From Puccinellia tenuiflora (lineage: Eukaryota > Streptophyta > Magnoliopsida > Poales > Poaceae): 64,000 nucleotides of DNA. The stretch is from the NCBI GenBank assembly GCA_012064385.1, contig QRDG01000395.1, forward strand, positions 2,217,151 through 2,281,150, written 5' to 3'. Below, piece by piece: positions 10,301-22,169 of this stretch (the first letter of the stretch is position 1; every line of letters starts with the position of its first letter). A model generated the notes under the pieces. The model saw nothing but the letters and a program-made list of their open reading frames with translations. It was not told the DNA's origin and did no database searches. The position numbers were made by a program, and so were the translations under genes.

Positions 10301-11281
10301 TATAATTATCTTACTTATCACTATATTAATTATGCAGAATGAAGATTCTCGAATGCAAAAGAGGACAAATCTATGACATTGGGTTCGTTGATCCAAATAC
10401 CGTTCATGAAAAAAGTCTCCATGATTTTTACGACCAAACCGAGAATAACTTGGTAAATGCGTTACGGTTCAACGAAATCAAAAGAGAAATATTATTTCCT
10501 TACAACTTCAAGTAAGTGTTACTGTCTTCTACATATTTTATTTCGCTTAATTTCTCGATGTTAAGTGTATAATTGATGACTTATGCGTGCGCAGCTTCCA
10601 CTTTATTCTGCTAATCATTATGCCTGACAAAGGAGTAGTACAAGTCATGGACTCCTTACATAAACCCCTTGAGAAGTGGGCGGACATGCAGGAATGCCTC
10701 CAGAGGTAATTTCAATCATTATGGCATTATCGGCAACTTTCCGTTCATTTACTGATAGCAAGTAATTAATATATAACTCCTTTATTCATTTTCTTTGCCG
10801 GGCAGGGCTTGGAAACGATTCACCGCCAGGGCTAGGGGTGAATGGGCGGAGGAGCTTACATTTCAACCAATAAATGTAAGTACTACTATCTAGATCCGCG
10901 CATCTCTTTGATTCTAGTTCAATACCATTACCATTTTTTGATCGAACTCTGTTCCCGTAAAGTGCTTGAGCCAGGGAAGCGGGAATCATTTATGTGGATA
11001 CTACGTCTGCGAGTTCATTCGTCAGACGTGCTGTGAGAAGGGCAGAATCTTAGAACAACTTAAAGTGCGTATGCAATATTCATAATTTTAGTTTATTGCC
11101 ATCAATTCTGTTTACTTTCATTCATATATATTGACCCTTTTTTAATTAGATCGAACGGTTGCGGGATGGCCTTCTACCACACGATCGCATACGAGCAATT
11201 CAAGAGGAATTTGCCGGATTCTTACTTGCAGAGGTCCTAGATCCGAAAGGAGAATTCTACTGTAAGGTTGAAATTAAATAG
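7355..11281 (+). pseudogene. CACTA-borne Transposase_24-like / Ulp1 (C48) peptidase protein, one premature stop
   Basis: Seven exons with standard GT/AG borders: 7,355-7,573, 7,649-10,245, 10,338-10,511, 10,595-10,705, 10,806-10,875, 10,963-11,064 and 11,150-11,281. All phases agree and give 1,134 residues, broken only by a TGA at 8,555-8,557 where the second copy has Arg. By position the protein has an acidic N-terminus; a Transposase_24-like region at about 190-300 (WALKKMAELFNKFKNRL, NAAKKKYHHTMG); a Gln-rich coiled coil near 425-445; a domain resembling grass DUF8039 at about 490-590; a Pro/His tract at about 590-675; and a C-terminal Ulp1-type cysteine peptidase. Its triad is visible: His in NFHFILL (codon 10,599), Asp in QVMDSL (10,650), Cys in LCGYYVC (10,993). 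C48 enzymes cleave SUMO-like tags; the real substrate here is unknown. The start of exon 6 is the least certain border. Confidence 0.8.
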
Positions 11282-11589
11282 GGAGAGTGTAAAAGAGATG
11301 TATATATGTAGGACGACGAATGAGATGTGTGTAATATATATATTCGTGGCGATGATGTGTAATAGTGGTTCCTCTTATTTAACTAGTAGTGCCATTTTTG
11401 TAGTTCTAAGAAATATTTAATTTAAGTTTTTTAAACATGCATGCATTTTTCATAATTAAATAGGTCTTATTTTTCTGAACATTTTGGTATTTTATTCATA
11501 TTTTTATGAATTATAGAATAAGCATTATTTATTTTATAAATTTAAACAATTTTCTGAAATTTTTGAAAAAGTAAAATCTGACGGGACAA
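11282..11589. other. 3' flank of the Ulp1 gene inside the CACTA element
   Basis: AT-rich, no gene seen. It leads into the right subterminal foldback repeats. Confidence 0.6.
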
Positions 11590-11776
11590 TAGTCCCGGTT
11601 CGTAATACGAACCGGGACGAAAGCCTCCGCCCCTGCTGCCTGTGGCCGGGCCACGTGCCCCCCCCCCCCCCCCCCCATTCGTCCCGGTTGGTGTCCCAAC
11701 CGGGACAAGCATTCGTCCCGATTGATTTGTCCCGGTTGGGGAACCGGGACCAATGGCCCAAACCAACCGGGACAAA
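11590..11776. repeat. CACTA right subterminal foldback repeats with a C19 run
   Basis: Palindromes of the gtcccggtt...aaccgggac type lie at about 11,591-11,620, 11,681-11,706 and 11,727-11,752, next to a run of 19 C at 11,658-11,676. They immediately precede the terminal inverted repeat, as expected for subterminal repeats that bind the transposase complex. Confidence 0.85.
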
Positions 11777-11778
11777 AG

Positions 11779-11796
11779 GCTATTTTTCTACTAGTG
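11779..11796 (+). mobile_element. Right terminus (TIR) of CACTA copy 1
   Basis: Read on the minus strand the end is cactagtagaaaaatagcc, matching the terminus of copy 2 at 33,681 (cactagtggaaaaagggcc). The CACTA motif ends at 11,796, and ata (11,797-11,799) would be the 3-bp target duplication. The left end is outside the window. Confidence 0.85.
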
Positions 11797-12060
11797 ATAC
11801 AGACCAGTTAGTTTCTCTCATCGGAAGCTCGTCGGCAAGTTCGACGATCGACCACGAGGACGTTTTCGCACGAATACGACGCCACCGTATGGTGAGATGA
11901 ATGTAGAGATATCGCGAATAGTTATCAGGACGTGTTGGTGCAGTCCAATGAACTCAGGTCAAGTCGCGCCGATCGACTAGTCCAGCACTACGGCCCGGTC
12001 GGCATGTGACTCGAACCTAAACCACAACCACCAGCCGGCACCTGAATTAACTTAATGTAA
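11797..12060 (+). repeat. Duplicated low-copy block X, copy 1
   Basis: Directly outside the CACTA end, this block resembles 28,460-28,800: 'ctctcatcggaagctcgtcggcaa' against 'ctctcaccggaagctcgtcggcaa', then matches around ggtgaga, gtgttggtgc, gtcaagtcgc and accaccagc, to 'taatgta'. The CACTA element has cut off whatever lay to the left. Copy 2 is preceded by an open frame, so this may be the tail of a gene fragment. Confidence 0.7.
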
Positions 12061-14280
12061 TGTGGATCGGCCGGTCCAATTAGAACAAGGTTAATAGTAT
12101 AGCCGGCTAATATTGACTATAAAATTATGCCATGTCATTTATAGTTTATTTAATAGGCAACATCTATAACGGTTAGTTATAAAGAAATATCATTTTATCA
12201 ATACTCCATCCGTCCCCGGTATATTGGGCTCCTAGTAAAAATCTATTTGTCCCAAAACATCGGTAGATTAAGGCTCCTACTCATTAATTCGCCCAATTAA
12301 TTAGCACGGATGGTCCTCTCTCTTCTTCTAAAACTAGTAATCGTGCACGTGCAATGCACGTATAATCTTAGTAGGCACATGTTTAAAAATATTCAATACA
12401 TATGCGTAATAAAATAGTATTGATGAGATAAAATAAATGAAGAGGTCTAATATGAAGACATAGGACGACTTTGTGTCAAAAATCCCGGTGAAGGTATTTA
12501 TTACCATGAAACATCTGACAAATTCAAAAGATAAGTAACAAAAGTCTATAACGATGAATTTCTCGTAAATCTCATCGAAATACAATGCCAATTATATCAC
12601 ACAAAAGTCAAGTGCATCACTTAATCAAAACATATCCCAACACTGTTACTTACATTGCTACTGTTTCTCATCTCAGTATCTCACTCAATAGAATATTTAC
12701 AAGTGATGGAAGGCATTTTGTTCAAATTTCTCCAAGGTTAACTGATCAACACTGTAGTCAATGTTGAGGATCTTCCTCCAGTGCTCCCTCCAATTTTAAA
12801 AATTCGAAACTCATGAGTTTCAAAAAAATCTGAAAACTAATCCGGGTGTAGCCAATAGTATATCCCACGAACGTGCAAAATATCAACTTAAAAAACTTTG
12901 TATTTTGAACTACACAAAAATGACAAGGTGTGGATCTAAATATGCATATTTTCAAATCTCTAAGTTTTACCAAATTTTGTTATTTTTGCTCATCAATATG
13001 CCTATATACACAACAAAGTTGACTCGAAACCTACTGAGCAATATGTTATGTGTTCAGGACAATATCAACAGTTCCATGTGTAACGTGGTTCTTAAGTATG
13101 ACGCATGTATTATATATCACTGATGCTCACAAAATCAGATCAGATCGAACAATTTCAGTATCCCAAATATCTGGGCTTGTACTTGTTCATAAAATTTCCT
13201 AAGAAATGATTACACGTTGTAGTGTAATCTTGACCCCTGAGTACATTGTTCTACATTAATGGTAAGCAAACTACAGAACATTTCCTACGAAATGACTACA
13301 CGTGGTTAGCAAACTACAGAACATTTCTTATCATCAAAACTAACAGAACACCGACAACTTGTTTCAAACGCCGTAGAAAATACATTCAGGTATAACATCC
13401 ATTATTTTACCTCAGAGGTTATATAGTTTCTATTCCTTGAGCATATTTATTTTATTTTATTTTTTGCAGCTGTTGTGCCCTGCAAATATGCTTATATTAA
13501 GACTTCTGCCTTCTGAAACGGATCTAAACTGAGAATAATTAATATTGCATATGATACTTTTTACCTTCTGGTATTAATTAAATTGAGGATAGTGCTCCAT
13601 ATGAGGCTTTTTACCTTCTGAAGCTTGATAAGAACTTCAATACGTGCAAGGACCTTGTGCCTTTTATCTAAAAAAATACGTGCAAGGACATATGGCCTTT
13701 GATCCTAGGTGCATCCAACCTAGTGGAAGTGTGAAACTGATCCTAGGTATGACTGAGCTTTTAAGGAAGGATCCAATATGAATGAACTTTCACAAATATG
13801 GTTCCTGAGTCACGGTAAATTTACCAAATCAAATAAGATTGCAGGGCAGTACTTACCTTGAAGATTATTGCAGCTTAAATGCTTAATAGTCCATCATTAA
13901 ATCAGAATTTTAGTGTGGCCTATCAAGGTTTGTGATTTGTGACGATGCAATAGAAAGTGGATATTCTTCGCACAGCTGCACATGCCTGTGAAGATTGCAG
14001 CCTAAATAGCCTCTCCTCCTCCACTGCATGATAAATCACCTCACCATTCCACCTATGTAAGCTTATCTGCCAGATACGACAACCCACATATTGTAATCAG
14101 ACACTACAGTTGGTCAAAAAGAAAATGCTGGTTACCTTATGCATATTCAAAGAAGAACATTAAAAGGGAAAATGTATTTTTAAGGTACATGTCAAAAGGG
14201 AACCTCATGTTGCATTGTTATCCTTCTTCACCAGACTCTGCAAGCAGTTATCCTACTTACAATTGATAGAGGTTGAATTC
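12061..14280. other. Low-copy AT-rich DNA without a recognisable gene
   Basis: No convincing gene is seen. A Stowaway-like terminal sequence (ctccatccgtccc) after TA at 12,202-12,203 has no partner end. A CTAG with an adjacent short palindrome (12,334-12,360, read on the minus strand) could be a Helitron 3' end, but no 5' end was found. A 30-bp direct repeat (gcaaactacagaacatttc) occurs at about 13,265 and 13,308. Confidence 0.4.
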
Positions 14281-14680
14281 AGGAAGGTCCTTAACATGAT
14301 AAAATATGCTCGAACGGCTTTGTTAACTGCGTTGGATGCCTCTGTACCTCATGCCCCTGTGTGGTCGGAAGTCTGAACACAATTTGATGAGCAAATTTGA
14401 AAGAAACAAAAAGTGTGGAACAAACAAGATCTGAAAATAAATAGCACGAAAATGAAAATCTGAATAAAATTTGATACCTATGTATCCTCTGTCTGAAATA
14501 AAATCGAACACACGGTTGAAGGGTAGGTGATTCTCTCGAACTCCACGGAGAAGTCGGTGGCCGGTGGTCAACAGAGATAGCAGCACGGTGGTGCAGGTGA
14601 TGCCCCTTATGCGTGCGGCGCAAAACTGATAGGAGCAGTTCGTCAAGTGGGCGGCGACGTCGTGGTCGATGCATCTGTCG

Positions 14681-15073
14681 CATGGAGTTGGGAGGCGGCG
14701 TCCAGGCCGATGCAGTCCGGGGCGACGGCGGCGTCGCGTTCCCCGACGGAGGCGGCAACGCCCTAGGAGGCGGCGTTAGCTCCGAGAGGAGGCGCGCTCC
14801 GGCGGCAGCCCGGGCCGGCGGCGGCATGGAGTTGGGAGGCGGCGTCCAGGCCGATGTAGTCTGGGGCGATGGCGTAGTCGCCCCGGCATCGTGCTAGGTG
14901 GCGGCGTTAGAGCTCCGAGAGGAGGCGCGCTCCGGCGGCGGCGGCGGCATGGAGTGTGGAGGCGGCGTCCAAGCAGATGTGGTCCAAGGCGGCGGCGACA
15001 TCGCGCCGGCAGCGCGCTAGGAGGTGCCATTAGCGCTCCGAGAGGAGGCGCACTACGGTGGCCGCCCGGGCCG
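14681..15073. repeat. GC-rich imperfect tandem repeat, three units of about 122-145 bp
   Basis: Units begin with catggagttgggaggcggcgtcc at about 14,681, 14,826 and 14,949 (the third reads tggagtgtggaggcggcgtcc). Each ends with a 'gctccgagaggaggcgc' block. Frames stay open on both strands through GC bias, and no protein family is recognisable. It may be the 5' end of a minus-strand transcription unit reaching to about 14,290, but nothing proves this. Confidence 0.6.
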
Positions 15074-15295
15074 GAGGCGAGGGAGCGGGATTGCTGGGGC
15101 AATCGTGTGGGGATCAGTTTCTAGTTTTACGGGCTGTGTTCGGTGGAGCCTGGAGGTGAAGTAGGATTCAGCCAAATTAAATGCTAAGTGCACACGGATT
15201 AATCTGAAACGTTAGATTTAGTCTGGTGGATCAAATCAAGCGGTTGGAATTATTCTGGGTTGGTCTGACGGGGTACGTTTAGCACAAGTCATGTT

Positions 15296-15447
15296 TGTGA
15301 AACAATGAGAGGAACAATGAATTGAGGTGAAACGCACAGCCCAACAGGGGCGGCGTCCTAGCCTTATATATTGATATATTAGGTGTTACAAACATATTAC
15401 AACACGTATACACGTATTTACAAAATACTACAACTCATATTCTATCA
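15296..15447 (-). repeat. Copia 3' LTR (152 bp)
   Basis: TG...CA ends. It appears identical base for base to 20,045-20,196. Its first three bases on the minus strand (tga) serve as the stop codon of the polyprotein. Confidence 0.95.
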
Positions 15448-18400
15448 GCCTCCCTCAATCTCAACTATGGGAAACATGTGGAGATTGCGCTTGCACTCCT
15501 GAAACAATGGCAACGGTAGTGGTTTGGTGAAGATATCGGCAGGCTGATCTCTAGAAGAAATAAACCGAACTTGCAACAACTTCTGTGCAACTCGTTCACG
15601 AACAAAGTGAAAATCCACCTCAATATGCTTCGTCCGTGCATGAAAAACTGGGTTAGAAGAAAGAAAAGTAGCGCCAATATTGTCACACCATAGAATAGGT
15701 GGAGAAACCTGACGAACACCAAGTTCCTTAAGCAAAGCCTCTACCCATATCAACTCAGCTGTAGCATTAGCAATGGCCTTATATTCAGACTCTGTGCTGG
15801 AACGTGACACAGTAGCCTGTTTGCGAGAACTCCAGGCGATCAAATTCTCACCATAAAAGAGGGCATATCCCCCAGTTGATCGCCTGTCTCCAACATCTCC
15901 AGCCCAATCAGCATCAGAATAAGCAGCAATAGAAGTAGATACTGACGGTCGAAGGAGAAGACCATGATCAAGAGTACCATGAACAAACCGCAGAATCCTC
16001 TTGACGGCTGACCAGTGATCTTCAGTAGGAGAATGAAGAAACTGACAGACACGGTTGACAGCAAAGGACAAGTCAGGCCGCGTAAGTGTGAGATACTGCA
16101 AGCCTCCAACAATGCTTCTATAGGTAGTGGCATCTTCATCACTGTGGAACGGACTATCAGCAGGAAATAGTTTAGTAACAACGGACATAGGAGTGTCAGC
16201 AATTTTGCACTTCAACATACCAGCGCGCCGAAGGAGATCAAGTGCATATTTGCGTTGAGTCATTGTAAGAGCACCAGACCGTCGGGCAACCTCAATACCA
16301 AGGAAGTAATGATGTGGTCCGAGGTCCTTGACAGCAAAATCCTGACGAAGCCCAAGAACCAGTTGATCAATAGCCTGTGAGGAGGAGCTGAGAACAATTA
16401 TATCATCAACATAAACCAATAGATACACAGTGACATCTGGCCTCTGAAGAATAAACAATGATGTATCAGCAGTGGACTCCAGAAAACCATGCTGATGTAA
16501 AGCTGTAGCAAGACGAGCATGCCATGCACGAGGAGCCTGTTTCAGTCCGTAGATAGCCTTGACCAACCGACAAAGATGATCAGGGTGTGCAGAATCCTCA
16601 AAACCAGGGGGCTGACGCATGAAAACCTCCTCCTCAAGAACACCATTTAGAAAGGCGTTCTGAACGTCGAGCTGACGCATATACCACCCACGTGTAACTG
16701 CAAGTGAGAGAAGCAAACGAATGGTTGTAGGTTTTACCACTGGACTGAATGTGTCCTCATAGTCCAACCCATAACGTTGTTTAAAACCTTTTGCAACCAA
16801 ACGAGCTTTATACCTCTCAATATTGCCATTAGCATGTCGCTTGACCTTAAAAACCCATTTTGAATCAATAACATTAATGCCGGAACGAGGAGGAGTAAGG
16901 TGCCATGTACCATTCTTTATCAATGCAGCAAATTCTGTCTCCATTGCTTCACGCCAGTGAGGAATGCCAAGAGCGGCACGAAAATGGCACGGTTCAGCAG
17001 TCGGATCGGCAGTTGCCTGAGCCATACACGTGGCTAACCAGGCCACTGTACCATCAGTACGTATTTTTCGTTGTTGAATCCCACGGAGGCTGCGAGTAAC
17101 AGGCCGAAGATAGTCAGCTGGGAAGGGAACAGTAGGTTCCAGTACCTGCACATCATCCCCGAGAGCAGCAGGAGAAGTGGCAGGCGATGTCACGCCTGCA
17201 GGTGACGAAGCTGGCGAGTGGAGCACAACGGGGACTGCTGCAGGAGATGGCGCAGACGATCCAGTCGATGACGCGGGAGAACCAGGATCCTGCATGTCGC
17301 CGTGATGAGGCAACGAGCTGGCGGGCGCTGTGGGATGGACCGGTGGTGAACCAGGTCCACGCGACGGAGAGGGATCGGCATGCAACTGCATGCGTACGTC
17401 CGCATGATCGACGTGCGGCGGAGCCAGCAACTGATTGTCGTCCAGGAGCTCAAGTCGCGCACCACGCCCTGTACCTGCACCATGATTAGGGAGCAAAGAC
17501 GGGGCATCGCATAATCTTCAAACTGGTCAAGCGAAACAGGAAAAGGAGAGGAAGCGGGAGGAGACTCGGTGGATGGCAAATTAGAGAAGGGAAACACAAG
17601 TTCATCAAAGACGACATCACGACTGATATAGACACGATTAGAGGGAACATGAAGACACTTATAACCTTTGTGGAGAGGACTATACCCTAAGAACACACAC
17701 TTTTTGGAACGGAACTCAAGTTTATGCTTATTATAGGGACGAAGGTTAGGCCAACAGGCACACCCAAAAACCTTAAAAAAGGTATAGTCAGGTGTCTCAC
17801 CAAGAAGACGCTCAAGAGGAGTCTGCAAATTAATAACACGTGTAGGCATGCGATTAATGAGGAAGCAAGCAGTAATGAAAGCATCACTCCAATATCGGAA
17901 GGGGATAGAAGCATGCGCAAGCAAGGCAAGACCTGTCTCAACTATATGACGATGTTTACGTTCAGCACTACCATTTTGTTGATGTGTGTGAGGACAGGAG
18001 ACACGATGAGAGATACCTATTTTCTGAAAGAAAGCATCGAGTTTAATATACTCACCACCCAGTCAGACTGAACATGCACAATTTTATGGTTAAGGAGACG
18101 CTCAACATGAGACTGGAATTGCAAGAAGACGGTAAAAACATCACTCTTTACGTTTAATGAGGTATAACCATGTAAAACGACTATAAGCATCCACAAAACT
18201 AACATAGTAATTATGACCACTGACTGAAGTCTGGGCAGGGCCCCACACATCTGAATAAATAAGCTCTAAAGGAGCAGTTGTTACATGCTGAGAAAGAGAA
18301 AATGGTAGCTGATGACTCTTGCCTTGCTGACAGGCATCACACACAAAATTATTTTTAATGGACACTGTGGGAAGCTCATGACGACTCAACACTTGCTGAA

Positions 18401-20015
18401 CAATCTGGGATGACGGGTGGCCTAAGCGAGCATGCCACTGCGAGGATGAAGCTTTAATAGCACTGAGGACTTGTTTGACTGCAGGAACATCGAGCGCATA
18501 AAGAGCACCACGCCAGCGACCTCTAAGAATGATGGCCCGTGTGTCCAGGTCCTTAACAAAAACACTGTTAGGATGGAACTCAACAATAACATTATTATCA
18601 TGAGAAAGTTTACGAACTGATAACAGATTCCTAGTGACGGCAGGGACATGGAGAACATTACGGAGATAAAGAGGCCTAGAGGAAGGAGTAGGGAGGATTG
18701 CTTGACCAACATGAAGTATACGCATACCTGAACCGTCGGCCGTGTAAACCTGCTCCTTGCCCTGATAGGCCTCCCTCATGTGCAGCTTCTCCATCTCCGC
18801 AGAGAAGTGGTCCGTAGCTCCAGAATCCATATACCAGTGAGGATCAACTGGAAGCGTAGGAGTATGTCCCTGGGGCTGCGTTGGCTGGTGTTGTGCCGAC
18901 GAGCCGTAGACGTGATTAGCCATCGAGAGCTGACGATCGAGAAAACGACCGTCATTGTACATGCCAAGGTAGGACTTGTTGAATCGCTTGAAGCAGCGAG
19001 CAGCAACGTGGCCAGGTTCGTCGCAGAGTTGACAGATCGTAGCAGCACGAGAACCACCAGTACGTGCATCACCACGACCATCAGAGCGCGGATCGAAGCG
19101 GCCGTCAGAGCGACCACCAGGAACAGCGCCACCACCAGATGGAGTAGACCTGGGCGCATAGCCAGGCTTGGTTGAAGATGGCCCGGGGCGAAAAGATGAG
19201 GCAGGCGCCCCGGACTTCGCAGGCTGTAACTTGCCGCCAAAACGAGCGGCGTTGGCCTGATGGGCCACCGCACGACGACTTTCCACCCGCTGCTCCGTCG
19301 AGAGAAGACGGGCGAACAGATCATGCGGCGCGATCGGAGTTTCACGATCACGCACGGTTTCGACAAGGGAATCGTACTCCTCATCCAGACCGTCGAGGAT
19401 GAAATTGTTGAACTCTTCCGGTCGGAGCGGCTGCCCGATGGAGGCCAGTGTATCCGCGAGCGTCTTCATATTGTTGAAGAAGACAGCGATGATGGTGTCG
19501 AGTTTCTTGGTCTTGCCAAGTTCAGTACGGAGTTGGGCGGAGCGAGCCAAGGTCTGGGCAGTGAAGGCGCGATTGATGATGGTCCACGCCTCAGCAGATG
19601 TGGTGGCGAACATGATCATGCCGCCAACCGCCGGAGTCGACGACGAGTGGAGGACCGAGAGAATTGCCTGGTCCTGTTGCACCCAAGCCGCAAACGCAGG
19701 ATTGGGACGAACATCCGGAGCACCTCCTTCCTTGGTGACGGAGATGGTCGGAGCAGGGCACGGATGGGTACCCTCGACGAACCCATGGAGGAGATTGCTC
19801 CTCAGCTGGGTGACAATCTGAGCACGCCAGAGAAGATGAGTCTCGGCGGAGAGCTTGATCGTGATCAGATGTCCAAACTGGACCGGCCCTGAAACAGGAG
19901 CGCCAGCCGACAGAGAGGAGGTGGGCACCGGTGGAAGAAGACCGGCGAAGTCGGCGGCCGTCGGGGCAGAGGAAAGCGCCGAGGCGGCGGAGGAGTTCTG
20001 GGAAGCGGAAGACAT
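15445..20015 (-). pseudogene. Copia gag-pol polyprotein, interrupted by three one-base frameshifts
   Basis: The start ATG is at 20,013-20,015 and the stop TGA at 15,445-15,447. Gag comes first, with a CCHC zinc knuckle (CQLCDEPGHVAARCFKRF). Then follow protease (WYMDSGATDHF), the pre-integrase HARLGHPS motif, integrase (DVWGPAQTSVSG, THQQNGSAERKHR), reverse transcriptase (VYLLVYVDDIIV, RQLDVQNAFLNGVL) and RNase H (SDADWAGDVGDRRSTGGY, STESEYKAI). The frame breaks at about 18,145 (one extra base), about 18,062 (one missing G, restoring the first frame) and about 17,505 (a shift near a run of C). Otherwise it is open for 4.6 kb. With identical LTRs, such isolated errors may be base-calling mistakes, in which case the element could be intact. 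Confidence 0.92.
15448..15462 (-). other. Copia polypurine tract
   Basis: The minus strand reads gagattgagggaggc immediately before the 3' LTR, the expected place for second-strand priming. It overlaps the last codons of the polyprotein (EIEGG). Confidence 0.8.
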
Positions 20016-20032
20016 AACCCTAGATCGTAATT

Positions 20033-20044
20033 AGGCTGATACCA
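20033..20044 (-). other. Copia primer-binding site (initiator Met tRNA type)
   Basis: The minus strand reads tggtatcagcct directly after the 5' LTR. This is the usual TGGTATCAG complement of the initiator methionine tRNA 3' end used by plant Copia elements. Confidence 0.9.
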
Positions 20045-20196
20045 TGTGAAACAATGAGAGGAACAATGAATTGAGGTGAAACGCACAGCCCAACAGGGGC
20101 GGCGTCCTAGCCTTATATATTGATATATTAGGTGTTACAAACATATTACAACACGTATACACGTATTTACAAAATACTACAACTCATATTCTATCA
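20045..20196 (-). repeat. Copia 5' LTR (152 bp)
   Basis: Appears identical to the 3' LTR. It is followed on the minus strand by the primer-binding site and flanked by the target duplication atgtt at 20,197-20,201. Confidence 0.95.
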
Positions 20197-20201
20197 ATGT
20201 T

Positions 20202-22165
20202 CGCTTGTTTAATAGTAGTGGAGATTACTCTGGCCATACCCTCGTAACTCCTCCTTTATTTTCACTGTGTGTAAAACGATTTTGCATGCCATATGAAAAC
20301 CAATACGAGCATGCTTCGCTCGCATGCATGCATAGATTCAAGGTTTTTGTTGTGGGTCTAGACGACGGTTAGCATGCCCCCAATTAATATCGTAATTAAC
20401 TAAAAAATCCTAAACGCTGATAGGAGGAAATGTATGGGACGACGTGATCGGCTTGAGTTAGTAAATTTCTACTTTGGTCACGCTGCTCCTTCTAATAAGC
20501 CAAACAAACCTGGACGGAGGGAGTACATGGCTCATTACAACAAATCGTTGAATTTGATTCGTGATTCGTTTTAGTCATGAGTTGCAACATGGCTTGTTAA
20601 TTACCGAGATTCGATGAAATCACCTGATTATGTTCTCATTCGACTAACAAATAGTCACACTGTAGTAAAAAACCTTATTCTATTTTTAACCTCGAGTTGT
20701 GATGTCTTGACAACGTTTGTCCAATTTAAATGTTGCAAATTGTCCTACTTAATTTATTATTTTGTCCAAACTAAACGCTGGATCAACTAGTCATGAATAT
20801 ATTATTGGCACTTGGACACGTACCCATTAGTGGCACTACATATTATTTTTTAAACGACTTTGTGGGGTCGTGTATTTGTGACCCGTCTCGCTTGTTCTTG
20901 CTGCCCATGCGCATGTGCACATCCGCGTCTAAGTTTACACGTAAATTCTATTGACCTACTCCTCGATCGAGTTTCCAAAGTGCATTATCCTTGCAAAAGT
21001 TTGTGCAATTTCGTCGGTTCAAAAATCGGTTCGTGGTCCTCTCGATCGCTGGCGCTGTCAACGACTCCGATCTAGCCCACCGCTGAATACCAGTTTTATA
21101 TGCACGTTCGAAATAACCACAAAGTCCACCTCAGAACAAAAGGAGGAACCGTTTGTAGGTCAGAACACAAACATACATGCATGTGGCTGGCTGGTCGCTG
21201 TGTTTGATTTCAGTTTCAAACTGATTAAATCCACGACACATGCTGTGATTTCTAACTTGTCTTGTCAATGTCAGAGAAGACCCTTCTTGGTCTTTTTTCT
21301 TTTGGAAACGAGGACCTTTCTTGATCTTCAAGGGTACGGTTAGTACATAGTAGTATATAATAATTGGATCCATCATGCAGGATAAAGTCAATGCGCACAT
21401 TGTTTATACCCAACCTTGCATGAGCTATTCACATATCAGAGGATGGATGCACATTTTTATAACAATACACGTTAATATATATTTTGTGTTTATTTCTAGA
21501 AAAAACCCGTAGCTACACGTTTTATTTACTCCATCTCGAGGCGGACCCAGAAGGAAATTTACCTGGTGTCCACTTCTAGGTCACATAGAATTCTCACTTG
21601 AGAAAGGGTGTCCCACACTATATCACCAGGTGATAAATACCAAGAAAATGATCTTGGACCCAGTGTTCAATGCACCTTGGAAGCTCAACGTGGGTACGCC
21701 CCTGATCTCAAATAAGCATAAATTCTGTTGGTAAAATGTTGCCCCGAAAAGAAATCAATGTCATGGAGGAGTAATAATTATTTTATCTAATCTGGAAGGG
21801 GTATGACAGGAGCTGTTGTACAACAAGTACATAAGAGCAACCACAACGTGATTCGTATTTATGGGCGCTAAGATATTTTCCCCGGTCGATCGGCAATTGC
21901 AAGATTAAATCCCAGTCTCACATCGGCGTCGATGCAAGAAGTTACACCTGGCGCTTCTTCACTTTTTCTTTGTGGCATGAGAAGTGGAAGAAACAACTAG
22001 AGGAATTACTTAGCGACGCGCGTTGAAAGCACAAGTTCTTACATATGTTTTTTATTTCGCATTATTTGTATAATTGTTTAAGCGCCTGCATAAGCGTCTT
22101 GTATTGTGTGTGCTCTAAGGGGGTAAAATTCTAGCTCAGACTCAAGTAACTCCTACAGACTCTCC
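20202..22165. other. Low-copy DNA without a recognisable gene
   Basis: No gene is supported. It contains an unpaired Stowaway-like end (ggacggagggagta, about 20,511-20,524) and the small TIR element listed at 21,538-21,704. Confidence 0.5.
21538..21704. mobile_element. Possible small TIR element (MITE-like, 167 bp)
   Basis: The ends gaggcggacccag and gtgggtacgcccctg form an imperfect inverted repeat, flanked by atctc at 21,533-21,537 and 21,705-21,709. The superfamily is not clear from ends of this size. Confidence 0.4.
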
Positions 22166-22169
22166 TTTT

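Larger units (their letters stand above)
15296..20196 (-). mobile_element. Complete Copia LTR retrotransposon with identical LTRs
   Basis: The element is 4,901 bp. Both LTRs are 152 bp (15,296-15,447 and 20,045-20,196) and I see no difference between them. A perfect 5-bp target duplication, atgtt, lies at 15,291-15,295 and 20,197-20,201. On the minus strand the order is LTR, primer-binding site, gag, protease, integrase, reverse transcriptase, RNase H, polypurine tract, LTR, which is Copia order. The very short LTRs and the IEVDFHFVRERV motif suggest the Ale lineage, though this is not certain. Confidence 0.95.

Noticed and set aside
19260..19892. Plus-strand ORFs opposite the Copia gag
   Set aside because: Shadow frames; the minus strand carries the zinc knuckle and gag motifs.
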